The notes beneath the pieces were generated by a model. That model was given only the letters and a program-made list of their open reading frames with translations. It had not been told where the DNA came from and made no database searches. From Acidobacteria subdivision 13 bacterium RH2 MAG17b (GTDB taxonomy: Bacteria; Acidobacteriota; Terriglobia; UBA7540), in the NCBI GenBank assembly GCA_002197525.1, contig NFUN01000048.1:1-40549 (forward strand): DNA of 40,549 nucleotides. Reading direction: 5' to 3'. The position numbers and the translations under genes are program-made. Below are positions 35,238 to 40,549 of this stretch, one piece after another. Position 1 is the first letter of the stretch. The number at the start of each line of letters is the position of its first letter.

Positions 35238-35756
35238 TCACGCGATTAGCAGCCAGCGCACCACAAGCGTAATGCCCAGCAGCAGCTTGACGCCGTCGAG
35301 ACCCGTGTAAGCGCCGTGGAGCATCCAGAAGCGTGAGACAGCCGCCGGGGAGGGGTTGAAGTCCAAGGTCTTTCCGAGCGCAACGATCTGCGGTTCGACG
35401 GCCACAGCCAAAATCAGCGTGACCGCCAGCATGACGCAAACCAGCACGAACCCGGTATTGTCCCGCGGCGCCAGCCAGCCGAGCAAAACCGCCACGGCCA
35501 CACCTAGCAACACCTGGGCCCATCCGTACGCGCGGAAGTAAGTAGCGTTCACTTGCGAGGCGAAATACCGCAAAACCACACGGCTCGATTCCTGGCCCAG
35601 CGGTTTCAAAATCTGAGCAAACTGCGGCCCGGGTTTGGCTAACACGCGATCAGCAGTCCGGAAGCTGCGTGTGGCTGCAAACCACATGAATAGCGTCCAG
35701 CCGATCCACACGCTTACGAGCGCCAGCGCTAAAGCCTGTCTTTGACTCATAGCCAT
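35238..35756 (-). CDS. Four-helix membrane protein, unknown function
   Basis: This 172-residue protein has about four membrane helices: ALALALVSVWIGWTLFMWFAA in shorter form, GWAQVLLGVAVAVLLGWLA, GFVLVCVMLAVTLILAVAV and VKLLLGITLVVRWLLIA. Its layout, with a polar loop RVLAKPGPQFAQILKPLGQE between helices 1 and 2, resembles small DUF4149/TMEM205-like proteins, but this is not certain. GAGGA lies about five bases before ATG 35756; a second ATG is at 35750. It is divergent from the first VWA gene. Confidence 0.75.
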   Translation of the reverse strand: MAMSQRQALALALVSVWIGWTLFMWFAATRSFRTADRVLAKPGPQFAQILKPLGQESSRVVLRYFASQVNATYFRAYGWAQVLLGVAVAVLLGWLAPRDNTGFVLVCVMLAVTLILAVAVEPQIVALGKTLDFNPSPAAVSRFWMLHGAYTGLDGVKLLLGITLVVRWLLIA

Positions 35757-35919
35757 TGATTCCTCATTCTGCCACGATTTGCGGTCTCATAGCATTGACA
35801 TCATCGCCTTGCCGCCACAACCGCTCGCAGGGAGCGTAGACGCCGGTCTTTCCGTGGCGCCGTCAAGGTACGAACGCCTCAAGACGGTAGCGGGGCGCGC
35901 CAGGCTGCCTTCACTTTCC

Positions 35920-35949
35920 TTGACGCTTTCGCCGCGTGGTTCCTATAAT
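35920..35949 (+). promoter_or_regulatory. Strong promoter of VWA gene 1 (leaderless start)
   Basis: TTGACG (35920-35925), an 18-base spacer and a perfect TATAAT (35944-35949) precede the ATG at 35956 by only six bases. Transcription should begin at or next to the start codon. Confidence 0.7.
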
Positions 35950-35955
35950 CCTTGC

Positions 35956-36942
35956 ATGATGCCGGTAACGTCCCATGCCGCAAGGCGCTTTGCGATTTCA
36001 CTTTTGACCCTAATCCTCACTCTATCCTCAGTCACGGCTTGGGCGCGCTCGGGCGACAATCCGCAGACTGCTGCGCAACCGCCGGCCGCCGCCGCGAACA
36101 CTCAGAACTCGAAAATCCAGGTAAACGTCAACCTGGTGAACGTGTTGTTCACGGTGACGAACAAAAAAAAACAGTTGGTCGCCGGCCTCACGAAAAACGA
36201 CTTCGAAGTCTTTGAGGACAATAAACCACAGACCATCACGTTCTTCGGCCAGGAATCCAATCTGCCGCTACGTATCGGCGTCCTGATCGACACCAGCAAC
36301 AGCGTTCGCGAACGGCTGCGATTCGAGAAACAGGCGGCGATCGATTTTCTGAATGCCGTCGTGCGCCCCGGTAAAGACCAGGCTTTTGTTGTGGCCTTCG
36401 ACGTGGAGCCTCAACTCTTGCAGGACTACACAGACGACGTCAGCAAGCTGAGCGACTCCATCCGCCAGCTTCAAGCCGGCGGAGGCACCGGACTTTTCGA
36501 CGCCCTGTATTTCGCCTGTAAGGAAAAGATGATATATTCCCCCACGCCTCAGCCCTACCTTCGCCGCGTGCTGATCGTATTGAGCGACGGCCGCGATAAT
36601 CAAAGCCAGCATTCTCTGGATGAGGCTCTGGCCATGGTGCAGCGGGGTGAAGCTATCGTCTATGCAATCAGCACCAACCGCAGCGGCACAACCCAACGTG
36701 GGGACCAGGTTTTGAAGTATCTTGCAGAGCAGACCGGCGGGCGGGCCTTCTTCCCATTCCAGGCGCGGGACTTGGCAAGCGCGTTCCAGAAAATCGCCAA
36801 GGAGCTGCGCAGCCAGTACAGCTTGGCCTACATTTCCACGGATAAGGCGCACGACGGAACTTTTCGCCGAATCCGCGTCAAACCACTCGAAAAGGGGTTG
36901 CACGTTAGCGCTCGCGCCGGCTACTTTGCTCCCTCCAAATAG
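35956..36942 (+). CDS. VWFA-related acidobacterial protein 1
   Basis: The 328-residue exported protein has a signal peptide (FAISLLTLILTLSSVTAWA) and a conserved strand pair KIQVNVNLVNVLFTVTNKKK ahead of LTKNDFEVFEDNKPQTITFF. A von Willebrand A domain follows with metal-site residues IDTSNS, the GGGTGLFDAL threonine and VLSDGRDN. The end SARAGYFAPSK is characteristic of the TIGR03436-type family, which is abundant in Acidobacteriota and of unknown function. The start ATGATG (35956) has no ribosome binding site but sits right after a strong promoter. A run of nine A at 36163-36171 lies in the coding frame. A paralogue is convergent at 37148-38137. Confidence 0.9.
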   Translation: MMPVTSHAARRFAISLLTLILTLSSVTAWARSGDNPQTAAQPPAAAANTQNSKIQVNVNLVNVLFTVTNKKKQLVAGLTKNDFEVFEDNKPQTITFFGQESNLPLRIGVLIDTSNSVRERLRFEKQAAIDFLNAVVRPGKDQAFVVAFDVEPQLLQDYTDDVSKLSDSIRQLQAGGGTGLFDALYFACKEKMIYSPTPQPYLRRVLIVLSDGRDNQSQHSLDEALAMVQRGEAIVYAISTNRSGTTQRGDQVLKYLAEQTGGRAFFPFQARDLASAFQKIAKELRSQYSLAYISTDKAHDGTFRRIRVKPLEKGLHVSARAGYFAPSK

Positions 36943-37007
36943 AACGGCTGCCGCACACAGCGGCTGATGTCACAATCGCGTCCAGCTTTTCGCCTGCAAT
37001 GGCCTAA

Positions 37008-37130
37008 AGAGTCTGTGTGACAACTGCGGCTGTAGCGGCGGTCTATGACCGCCGGTCTTGATTGTTCAAGTGCTTCGGCGCTCATAGAGCGCCGCGCCAA
37101 CTCAAAAACGGCAGTTGTCACACAGACTCT
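37008..37130. mobile_element. 123-bp MITE-like element with 20-bp perfect terminal inverted repeats
   Basis: AGAGTCTGTGTGACAACTGC (37008-37027) is exactly inverted at 37111-37130. The 83-base core has two more perfect hairpins, GGCGGTC/GACCGCC (37037-37053) and CGGCGCTC/GAGCGCCG (37076-37094). It encodes nothing and lies between the 3' ends of the convergent VWA genes. A target-site duplication is not clear. Confidence 0.7.
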
Positions 37131-37147
37131 AAACGGCGGGAACCGGA

Positions 37148-38137
37148 TTACCGCGAGGGCGCATAATATCCACGCCGCGCCTGCACCTTGTAGGATTTGC
37201 CGCGCACGCGGACCTCGATTTTACGGTACTTGCCGTTGCGGGCAAGGTTGGTAGGCGTGTATCCAAGCAGGTACTGCGTGCGGAGTTGATCCGCAATCTC
37301 ACGGAAGGCCGCGGAGGCGTCCCTCTGCCTCGTCACGCGAATAACCTCGCCGCCCGTCTCTTCAGAAAATTTCTTGAGCACGGAATCCCCGTTAAAACTC
37401 ATGTTATTGAGCCCGTAAAAGGCGCGGTCCACGATATCGACGGAACAAATGATCAAGTCCGCCTTCTGAGCCGCCTCAAGAGCCGCCTTCAGCGTTTCTT
37501 TGCTGCCCTGGTCTTCGCCGTCGGTAAGCATGATCGCCACCTTGCGGCCCACCTGAGTGTTCATGAGTTGGGTGGAAACCAGCCAAACGGCGTCGTAAAG
37601 GTGCGTGGCGCCAGCTCCAGACGTTGGGAACGTCCCGGGCAGCGGACCCTGGGCTCCGCCGTTGATCACCGTCTCGCTAATCGCCCGCGTCAAAAACGAA
37701 GTGCTCGCTGTAAAATCCTGCAACAGTTCCACCTCGACGTCGAAGTGCAACACGCTCGTCAAGTCTTTCGGCCGCATGATCTCATTGATGAAGTCTATCG
37801 CTTCCCTCTGCTCCAAAGGCAACACGCGCTGCTGGCTGGGACTGGTGTCGATCATCAGCGCGAGCGTCAGCGGTGCATCGGCACCGCGTGAAAAGTATCG
37901 GATCGTCTGCGGCACGCCGTCTTCCGTCAATTCGAAGTCGTCCTTGTTGAGGTTCGATATGAGTCTTCCCTGCTTGTCCCTCACGACCGTGTACACGTTC
38001 ACCACTTCCGTCCGCACCTTCAGGACGGATGGCAGCCTCGCCGGAACCTCTTGCCCGGCGCAGACAGCGGGCGAGAAAATAGCAAGCGCACTGATCGCTA
38101 GCACCCAGCAGCTTCGGCTTGAACGCCTGGAAATCAC
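37148..38137 (-). CDS. VWFA-related acidobacterial protein 2
   Basis: The 329-residue paralogue of the gene at 35956 starts at GTG 38137 with GGAG five bases upstream. This places a signal peptide (RSCWVLAISALAIFSPAVCA) at the N-terminus. The frame open to 38557 has no coherent protein upstream of that point. It has the same order of motifs: VLKVRTEVVNVYTVVRDKQG, LNKDDFELTEDGVPQTI, MIDTSPSQ (metal site), ATHLYDAVWLV, MLTDGEDQGS and the terminal QARRGYYAPSR. It is presumably periplasmic or surface exposed. Two relatives facing each other suggest duplication with inversion or a functional pair. Confidence 0.9.
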   Translation of the reverse strand: MISRRSSRSCWVLAISALAIFSPAVCAGQEVPARLPSVLKVRTEVVNVYTVVRDKQGRLISNLNKDDFELTEDGVPQTIRYFSRGADAPLTLALMIDTSPSQQRVLPLEQREAIDFINEIMRPKDLTSVLHFDVEVELLQDFTASTSFLTRAISETVINGGAQGPLPGTFPTSGAGATHLYDAVWLVSTQLMNTQVGRKVAIMLTDGEDQGSKETLKAALEAAQKADLIICSVDIVDRAFYGLNNMSFNGDSVLKKFSEETGGEVIRVTRQRDASAAFREIADQLRTQYLLGYTPTNLARNGKYRKIEVRVRGKSYKVQARRGYYAPSR

Positions 38138-38312
38138 ACTGACTCCAAGAAGAAATGATTTGCCCCGCACACATTCAGTGGATGCCGCTTCGCTCTCGCA
38201 TGTTGCTCGCCCACCCGCCGCGGGCGCGGTGAGTTCGCATCGCAGCGCACAACTCAATGCGCCGCGATGCGAACGTTTCCCTAAAAAATGCGCTGCATCA
38301 CTCACTTTCCTC

Positions 38313-38341
38313 TTGACAAGATAAATGCCAATCACTATACA
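38313..38341 (+). promoter_or_regulatory. Near-consensus promoter of the microprotein unit
   Basis: TTGACA (38313-38318), a 17-base spacer and TATACA (38336-38341) form one of the best sigma70-type promoters in the window. Predicted start of RNA is near 38348. Confidence 0.75.
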
Positions 38342-38359
38342 TGGTGAGTGAATACGCGC

Positions 38360-38380
38360 TCCGCCAGTTTTGCTGGCGGA
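38360..38380 (+). promoter_or_regulatory. Leader hairpin of the microprotein unit
   Basis: TCCGCCAG (38360-38367) pairs fully with CTGGCGGA (38373-38380) around TTTTG. AAATTTT follows, so the stem could protect the RNA end or act as a weak attenuator. It lies about 20 bases before the ribosome binding site. Confidence 0.6.
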
Positions 38381-38410
38381 AATTTTACAAAGTATCGAGA
38401 GGAGAATAAA

Positions 38411-38452
38411 ATGCCAGTGAAGAAGAAGGCAAAAGCCAAGAAAAAGAGATAA
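38411..38452 (+). CDS. Lysine-rich 13-residue microprotein
   Basis: A strong site, GAGAGGAG, lies six to seven bases before ATG 38411, which opens the frame MPVKKKAKAKKKR and TAA. Nine of thirteen residues are Lys or Arg. The peptide sits in its own transcription unit: consensus promoter at 38313, leader hairpin at 38360 and a textbook terminator at 38483. No larger ORF competes. An in-frame GTG at 38348, exactly where RNA should begin, could give a 34-residue form by leaderless initiation (start MNTRSASFAGGNFTKYREEN). A polycation this short might bind nucleic acid or ribosomes, or the RNA itself may be the functional product. No known family is recognised. Confidence 0.55.
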   Translation: MPVKKKAKAKKKR

Positions 38453-38482
38453 GCTGCTTCGGACTAACTGAAGCGGAACGTT

Positions 38483-38515
38483 CGGGGATGCAGCAATGCA
38501 TCCCCGGATTTTTTT
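38483..38515 (+). terminator. Rho-independent terminator of the microprotein unit
   Basis: CGGGGATGCA pairs over all ten bases with TGCATCCCCG around a GCAA tetraloop (GNRA class), followed by GA and seven T. The transcript would be about 165 bases long. Confidence 0.9.
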
Positions 38516-38643
38516 GAGCCCCTTGCCCGCCTTTCCCAACCGCCCCCGCCCGCTCATCTCTGCGGCGCGCGATGCGCGCCCGTTGTTGCGGCGGCGCCGG
38601 AGTTCCGATTACAATGAGCCACTCTGGCGTTGGAGCCTGACTA

Positions 38644-39246
38644 TTGTCTCACCTTAAAGGCATCGTTGGCATACTGGGAAGCTTTCTTAGCCACCATGGC
38701 GGCTGGGGATTATTCTTCGTTTCCTATCTCGACTCGTCGTTTCTCGCCTTTCCGTTCATTAACGATCTCCTGCTCATCAAGCTCTCGATCCTCCATCCCG
38801 CAAAAGCCCTTCTTTATACTCTGGAGTGCACGATGGGCTCGGTCCTTGGAGCTTATACGATCTATTATCTTAGCCGCGCAGGAAGCCAGCGCCTCTCCCG
38901 CAACGCCTCGCCCAGAGAAAAGTCGCGCGTACGGCACTGGATCGAACGCAATGATTTCCTCTCTCTTCTCATCGCCTCGTTGCTGCCTCCGCCCATGCCA
39001 TTCAAAATCTTTCCGGTTATAGCCGGGGGCCTGCGCACGAACGGCCCGCGCTTCATCGTGGCGTTACTAATCGGACGGGGAATCCGCTTCGCGGTCGAAA
39101 GCTGGCTGGGCGTGCGTTATGGCGCGGCAGCCCAGCTTTACGTTCGCGATAACATCTGGTGGATGTCTGTAATCATGGTCGTGGCCGTTGCCGCCGCCGC
39201 GCTCATCTATCGCCGGCTGAAAGGCCAGAGCGTACAGTCCACCTAA
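38644..39246 (+). CDS. DedA/VTT-domain membrane protein
   Basis: The 200-residue protein starts at TTG with GGAG eight bases upstream. The order of segments fits the SNARE-associated (VTT) domain: GGWGLFFVSYLDSSFLAFPF as the re-entrant loop with a central acidic residue, LLYTLECTMGSVLGAYTIYY, a cytoplasmic basic stretch, then LLPPPMPFKIFPVIAGGLRT with the conserved proline-rich turn, and two last helices. DedA relatives act as lipid scramblases or flippases, for example for undecaprenyl phosphate. The exact substrate here is unknown. It precedes a zone of broken genes. Confidence 0.85.
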   Translation: MSHLKGIVGILGSFLSHHGGWGLFFVSYLDSSFLAFPFINDLLLIKLSILHPAKALLYTLECTMGSVLGAYTIYYLSRAGSQRLSRNASPREKSRVRHWIERNDFLSLLIASLLPPPMPFKIFPVIAGGLRTNGPRFIVALLIGRGIRFAVESWLGVRYGAAAQLYVRDNIWWMSVIMVVAVAAAALIYRRLKGQSVQST

Positions 39247-39288
39247 TGATTTTCACGAGATATCACGGCGGCGGCTGGCCGTTTGGCT

Positions 39289-39546
39289 TCACTGGCCGGG
39301 CTTGCCGTGGAAGGCGAAGGTCTGCTGCTCGACGCGTAAATTCCGGTCGAGGTCAACCTCCATCACAAACGCCACCCTATCCGAGCGCGGTGATGCAAAG
39401 CGCAGATCACGAAATTGAACTTCATAGCCCTCTGCCGTTTCATCAACCATTGCCCATGGAAAGCGGGCGAAATTCAAGAAAATTCGCGCCCCGCGCGTGG
39501 CGCGAGCGGCGGTCAGCGCCGCTGAAGGTTGCGGCTTGCAAAACAC
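39289..39546 (-). pseudogene. C-terminal fragment of a YdjM-like membrane-bound hydrolase
   Basis: The frame, open back to 39582, contains AARATRGARIFLNFARFPWA and DETAEGYEVQFRDLRF followed by FVMEVDLDRNLRVEQQTF. This is the soluble tail of the DUF457/YdjM-type metal-dependent hydrolases common in Acidobacteriota. The several membrane helices and metal-binding His residues that should come before it are absent. Homology-like sequence stops near 39546, where it meets another broken gene on the opposite strand. Confidence 0.6.
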
Positions 39547-39582
39547 CTCGGCGTCCGCAGCCTGCGCGCCGGTGTCCAGCAA

Positions 39583-40092
39583 GACAATGAAGCGCTGAAT
39601 GAGGCGGCAATTAAACAGACCCCCGTCGGGGTTGTGGGGTTTGCCTCGGTGGGCGTGAACATTCCGATTTTCAATCGCAATCAGGGAAATGTGGCCGCTG
39701 CGAAGACCGAACTAAAACGGGCGCAGGAGGAAGTCACTCGCGTGCAGTTATCGCTCCGGCGGAGCGCAGAGCCGCTGCTCCAAAGTTATTTGGCCGAAGA
39801 AGTCCAAGCCGCCGAGTACAAGACTGGGATGATCCCCAAAGCTACGCGCGCCTACCGTCTGTATCTCGATAAATATAGCCAGATGGCCTCGGCCTATCCC
39901 CAAGTGCTCATTTCGCAGAGAACGTTGTTTCAACTCGACGTCAGCTACATCCAAACGCTGGCCCATTTGTGGAGGAACGCAATCGCTTTGCAGAATTTCA
40001 CACTGAGCGGAGGGCTGGCTTCACCTGCGCCTTCCGGGACATCTTCAACCACTATCAATCTCCCAAACGGCGGCGCTAACTCAGCGAGGTAG
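39583..40092 (+). pseudogene. C-terminal fragment of a TolC/CzcC-family outer membrane efflux protein
   Basis: The frame, open from 39529, carries TPVGVVGFASVGVNIPIFNR, then NQGNVAAAKTELKRAQEEVT and QSYLAEEVQAAEYKTGMIPK. This is the second repeat half of a TolC-type channel, including the strand-helix pattern and the QRTLFQLDVSYIQTLAHLWR end. Intact proteins have over 400 residues with signal peptide; only about 170 remain. It probably makes no working channel. The tail ends at the start of a palindromic repeat (40089). Confidence 0.75.
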
Positions 40093-40124
40093 CGCGGACT
40101 TTCGTCTCTGAGGAAGTCCGCGGC
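40089..40124. repeat. GTAGCGCGGACTT palindromic repeat, copy 2
   Basis: GTAGCGCGGACTT and GAAGTCCGCGGC arms enclose TCGTCTCTGAG-like loop sequence. It matches the copy at 23106-23143 in both arms and sits at the boundary between the TolC and PrmC fragments. Confidence 0.65.
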
Positions 40125-40134
40125 TTGTCGTCTT

Positions 40135-40374
40135 ATGCGCGAATTTGAGCCGCGACTTGCCTGGGGCGGATTAGAACACGCGGAGGAAGTCTATCGCCGT
40201 CTGTTTCCGCAGGCGCGCGAATTGCTCAAGCCGGGAGGCCACGTGGCCGTGGAAATCGGCTATCAGCTTCAGGACCGGGTGATCGGGCTGCTCCGCGACA
40301 GTTGGCTGGATATCGAGGTCCGCCCGGACTTGAGCGGCCTGCCGCGAGTGGTGATCGCGCGAAAAGCATCTTAA
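40135..40374 (+). pseudogene. C-terminal fragment of PrmC (release factor glutamine methyltransferase)
   Basis: The 79 codons begin REFEPRLAWGG and continue YRRLFPQARELLKPGGHVAV, EIGYQLQDRVIGLL and RPDLSGLPRVVIARK. This matches the end of PrmC/HemK proteins, which methylate the GGQ glutamine of release factors. The N-terminal helical domain, the SAM loop and the catalytic NPPY motif are all missing, about 200 residues. The frame starts just after the repeat at 40089. A working copy is expected elsewhere because PrmC is nearly universal. Confidence 0.75.
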
Positions 40375-40485
40375 CGATTGTAGCAGCCTCTGGCCGCCGG
40401 TCTTTTTTTGAGCCTTTGCCGAACGGGCCATACGTGAACGTGCATACCCACCCACGGGGGCATCCCGGAAAGGTGGCCAGTGATA

Positions 40486-40491
40486 TATAAT
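40486..40491 (+). promoter_or_regulatory. -10 element (TATAAT) before the final gene
   Basis: A perfect TATAAT lies seven bases before the GTG at 40499. No clear -35 box is seen at the proper distance. Confidence 0.5.
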
Positions 40492-40498
40492 CGGGCGC

Positions 40499-40549
40499 GT
40501 GAAGTCATTTTTGGATGCAGTCGTCGAAGTGCTTCAAGAGCAGGGATCG
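40499..40549 (+). CDS. 5' part of a gene cut by the window end
   Basis: A GTG opens the frame MKSFLDAVVEVLQEQGS, which is still open at the last base. The sequence resembles the first helix of a HARE-type winged-helix domain, which often begins with a similar FLDAAxEVL run, but 17 residues are too few for a firm call. The start follows a TATAAT by seven bases and has no ribosome binding site, so it may be leaderless. Confidence 0.4.
   Translation, partial: MKSFLDAVVEVLQEQGS

Noticed and set aside
38138-38557. N-terminal extension of VWA protein 2
   Set aside because: The frame stays open, but the encoded residues cross the promoter and terminator of the microprotein unit on the other strand and place the signal peptide internally.
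40380-40412. T-run after GCCGCCGGTC near 40401 as a terminator for the PrmC fragment
   Set aside because: The bases before the seven T do not form a stable stem; this looks like part of a TGTAGC-type repeat instead.

Overview
The window looks like chromosome from an Acidobacteriota bacterium, probably of the Terriglobia type, but that class call is inference. Support comes from two convergent VWA genes of the VWFA-related acidobacterial family, an alternative complex III (act) operon fused to a caa3-type oxidase operon, LptD (so a Gram-negative outer membrane), a PEP-CTERM tail, and several families of dispersed intergenic palindromes. Identifications rest on reading motifs in the translations; no database search was possible.

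Left part (1-15500). A tRNA-His gene with its own promoter is followed by a secreted low-complexity protein and a decayed PEP-CTERM ORF. A twelve-gene minus-strand operon then runs from about 15485 to 2117: actA-actB-actC-actD-actE-actF, an unnamed one-helix membrane protein, a SCO assembly factor, then coxB (subunit II with a fused cytochrome c), coxA, coxC and coxD. Together they would oxidise quinol, pass electrons through the multihaem and Fe-S subunits to cytochrome c and reduce oxygen. Many of the genes overlap by 4 to 8 bases, so translation is probably coupled. A TTGACA-N18-TAAGAT promoter lies upstream of actA.

Middle (15500-31530). This is a loose accessory region with large gaps full of palindromic repeats. 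It holds a stand-alone Clp-type AAA+ ATPase, an OprB-like porin, a GNAT acetyltransferase, an MmgE/PrpD protein and an STGPKT-motif protein of unknown role whose tail is built from repeat DNA. A minus-strand run follows: M28 peptidase, GT4 glycosyltransferase, GDP-mannose dehydratase, ROK kinase, MBL hydrolase, RsmB and HemB.

Right part (31540-40549). lptD precedes hemB on the minus strand. Opposite it lie an RDD/zinc-ribbon membrane protein and a previously hidden 51-residue basic ORF. The two VWA genes converge on a 123-bp element with perfect 20-bp inverted ends. Next comes the most striking item: a compact unit at 38313-38515 with a near-consensus promoter, a leader hairpin, a strong ribosome binding site, a 13-residue lysine-rich peptide and a GNRA-loop terminator. 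Beyond a DedA-like gene, three genes survive only as C-terminal pieces (YdjM-like hydrolase, TolC-family protein, PrmC), marking a deletion or rearrangement zone. The window ends inside a new gene that may have a leaderless start.
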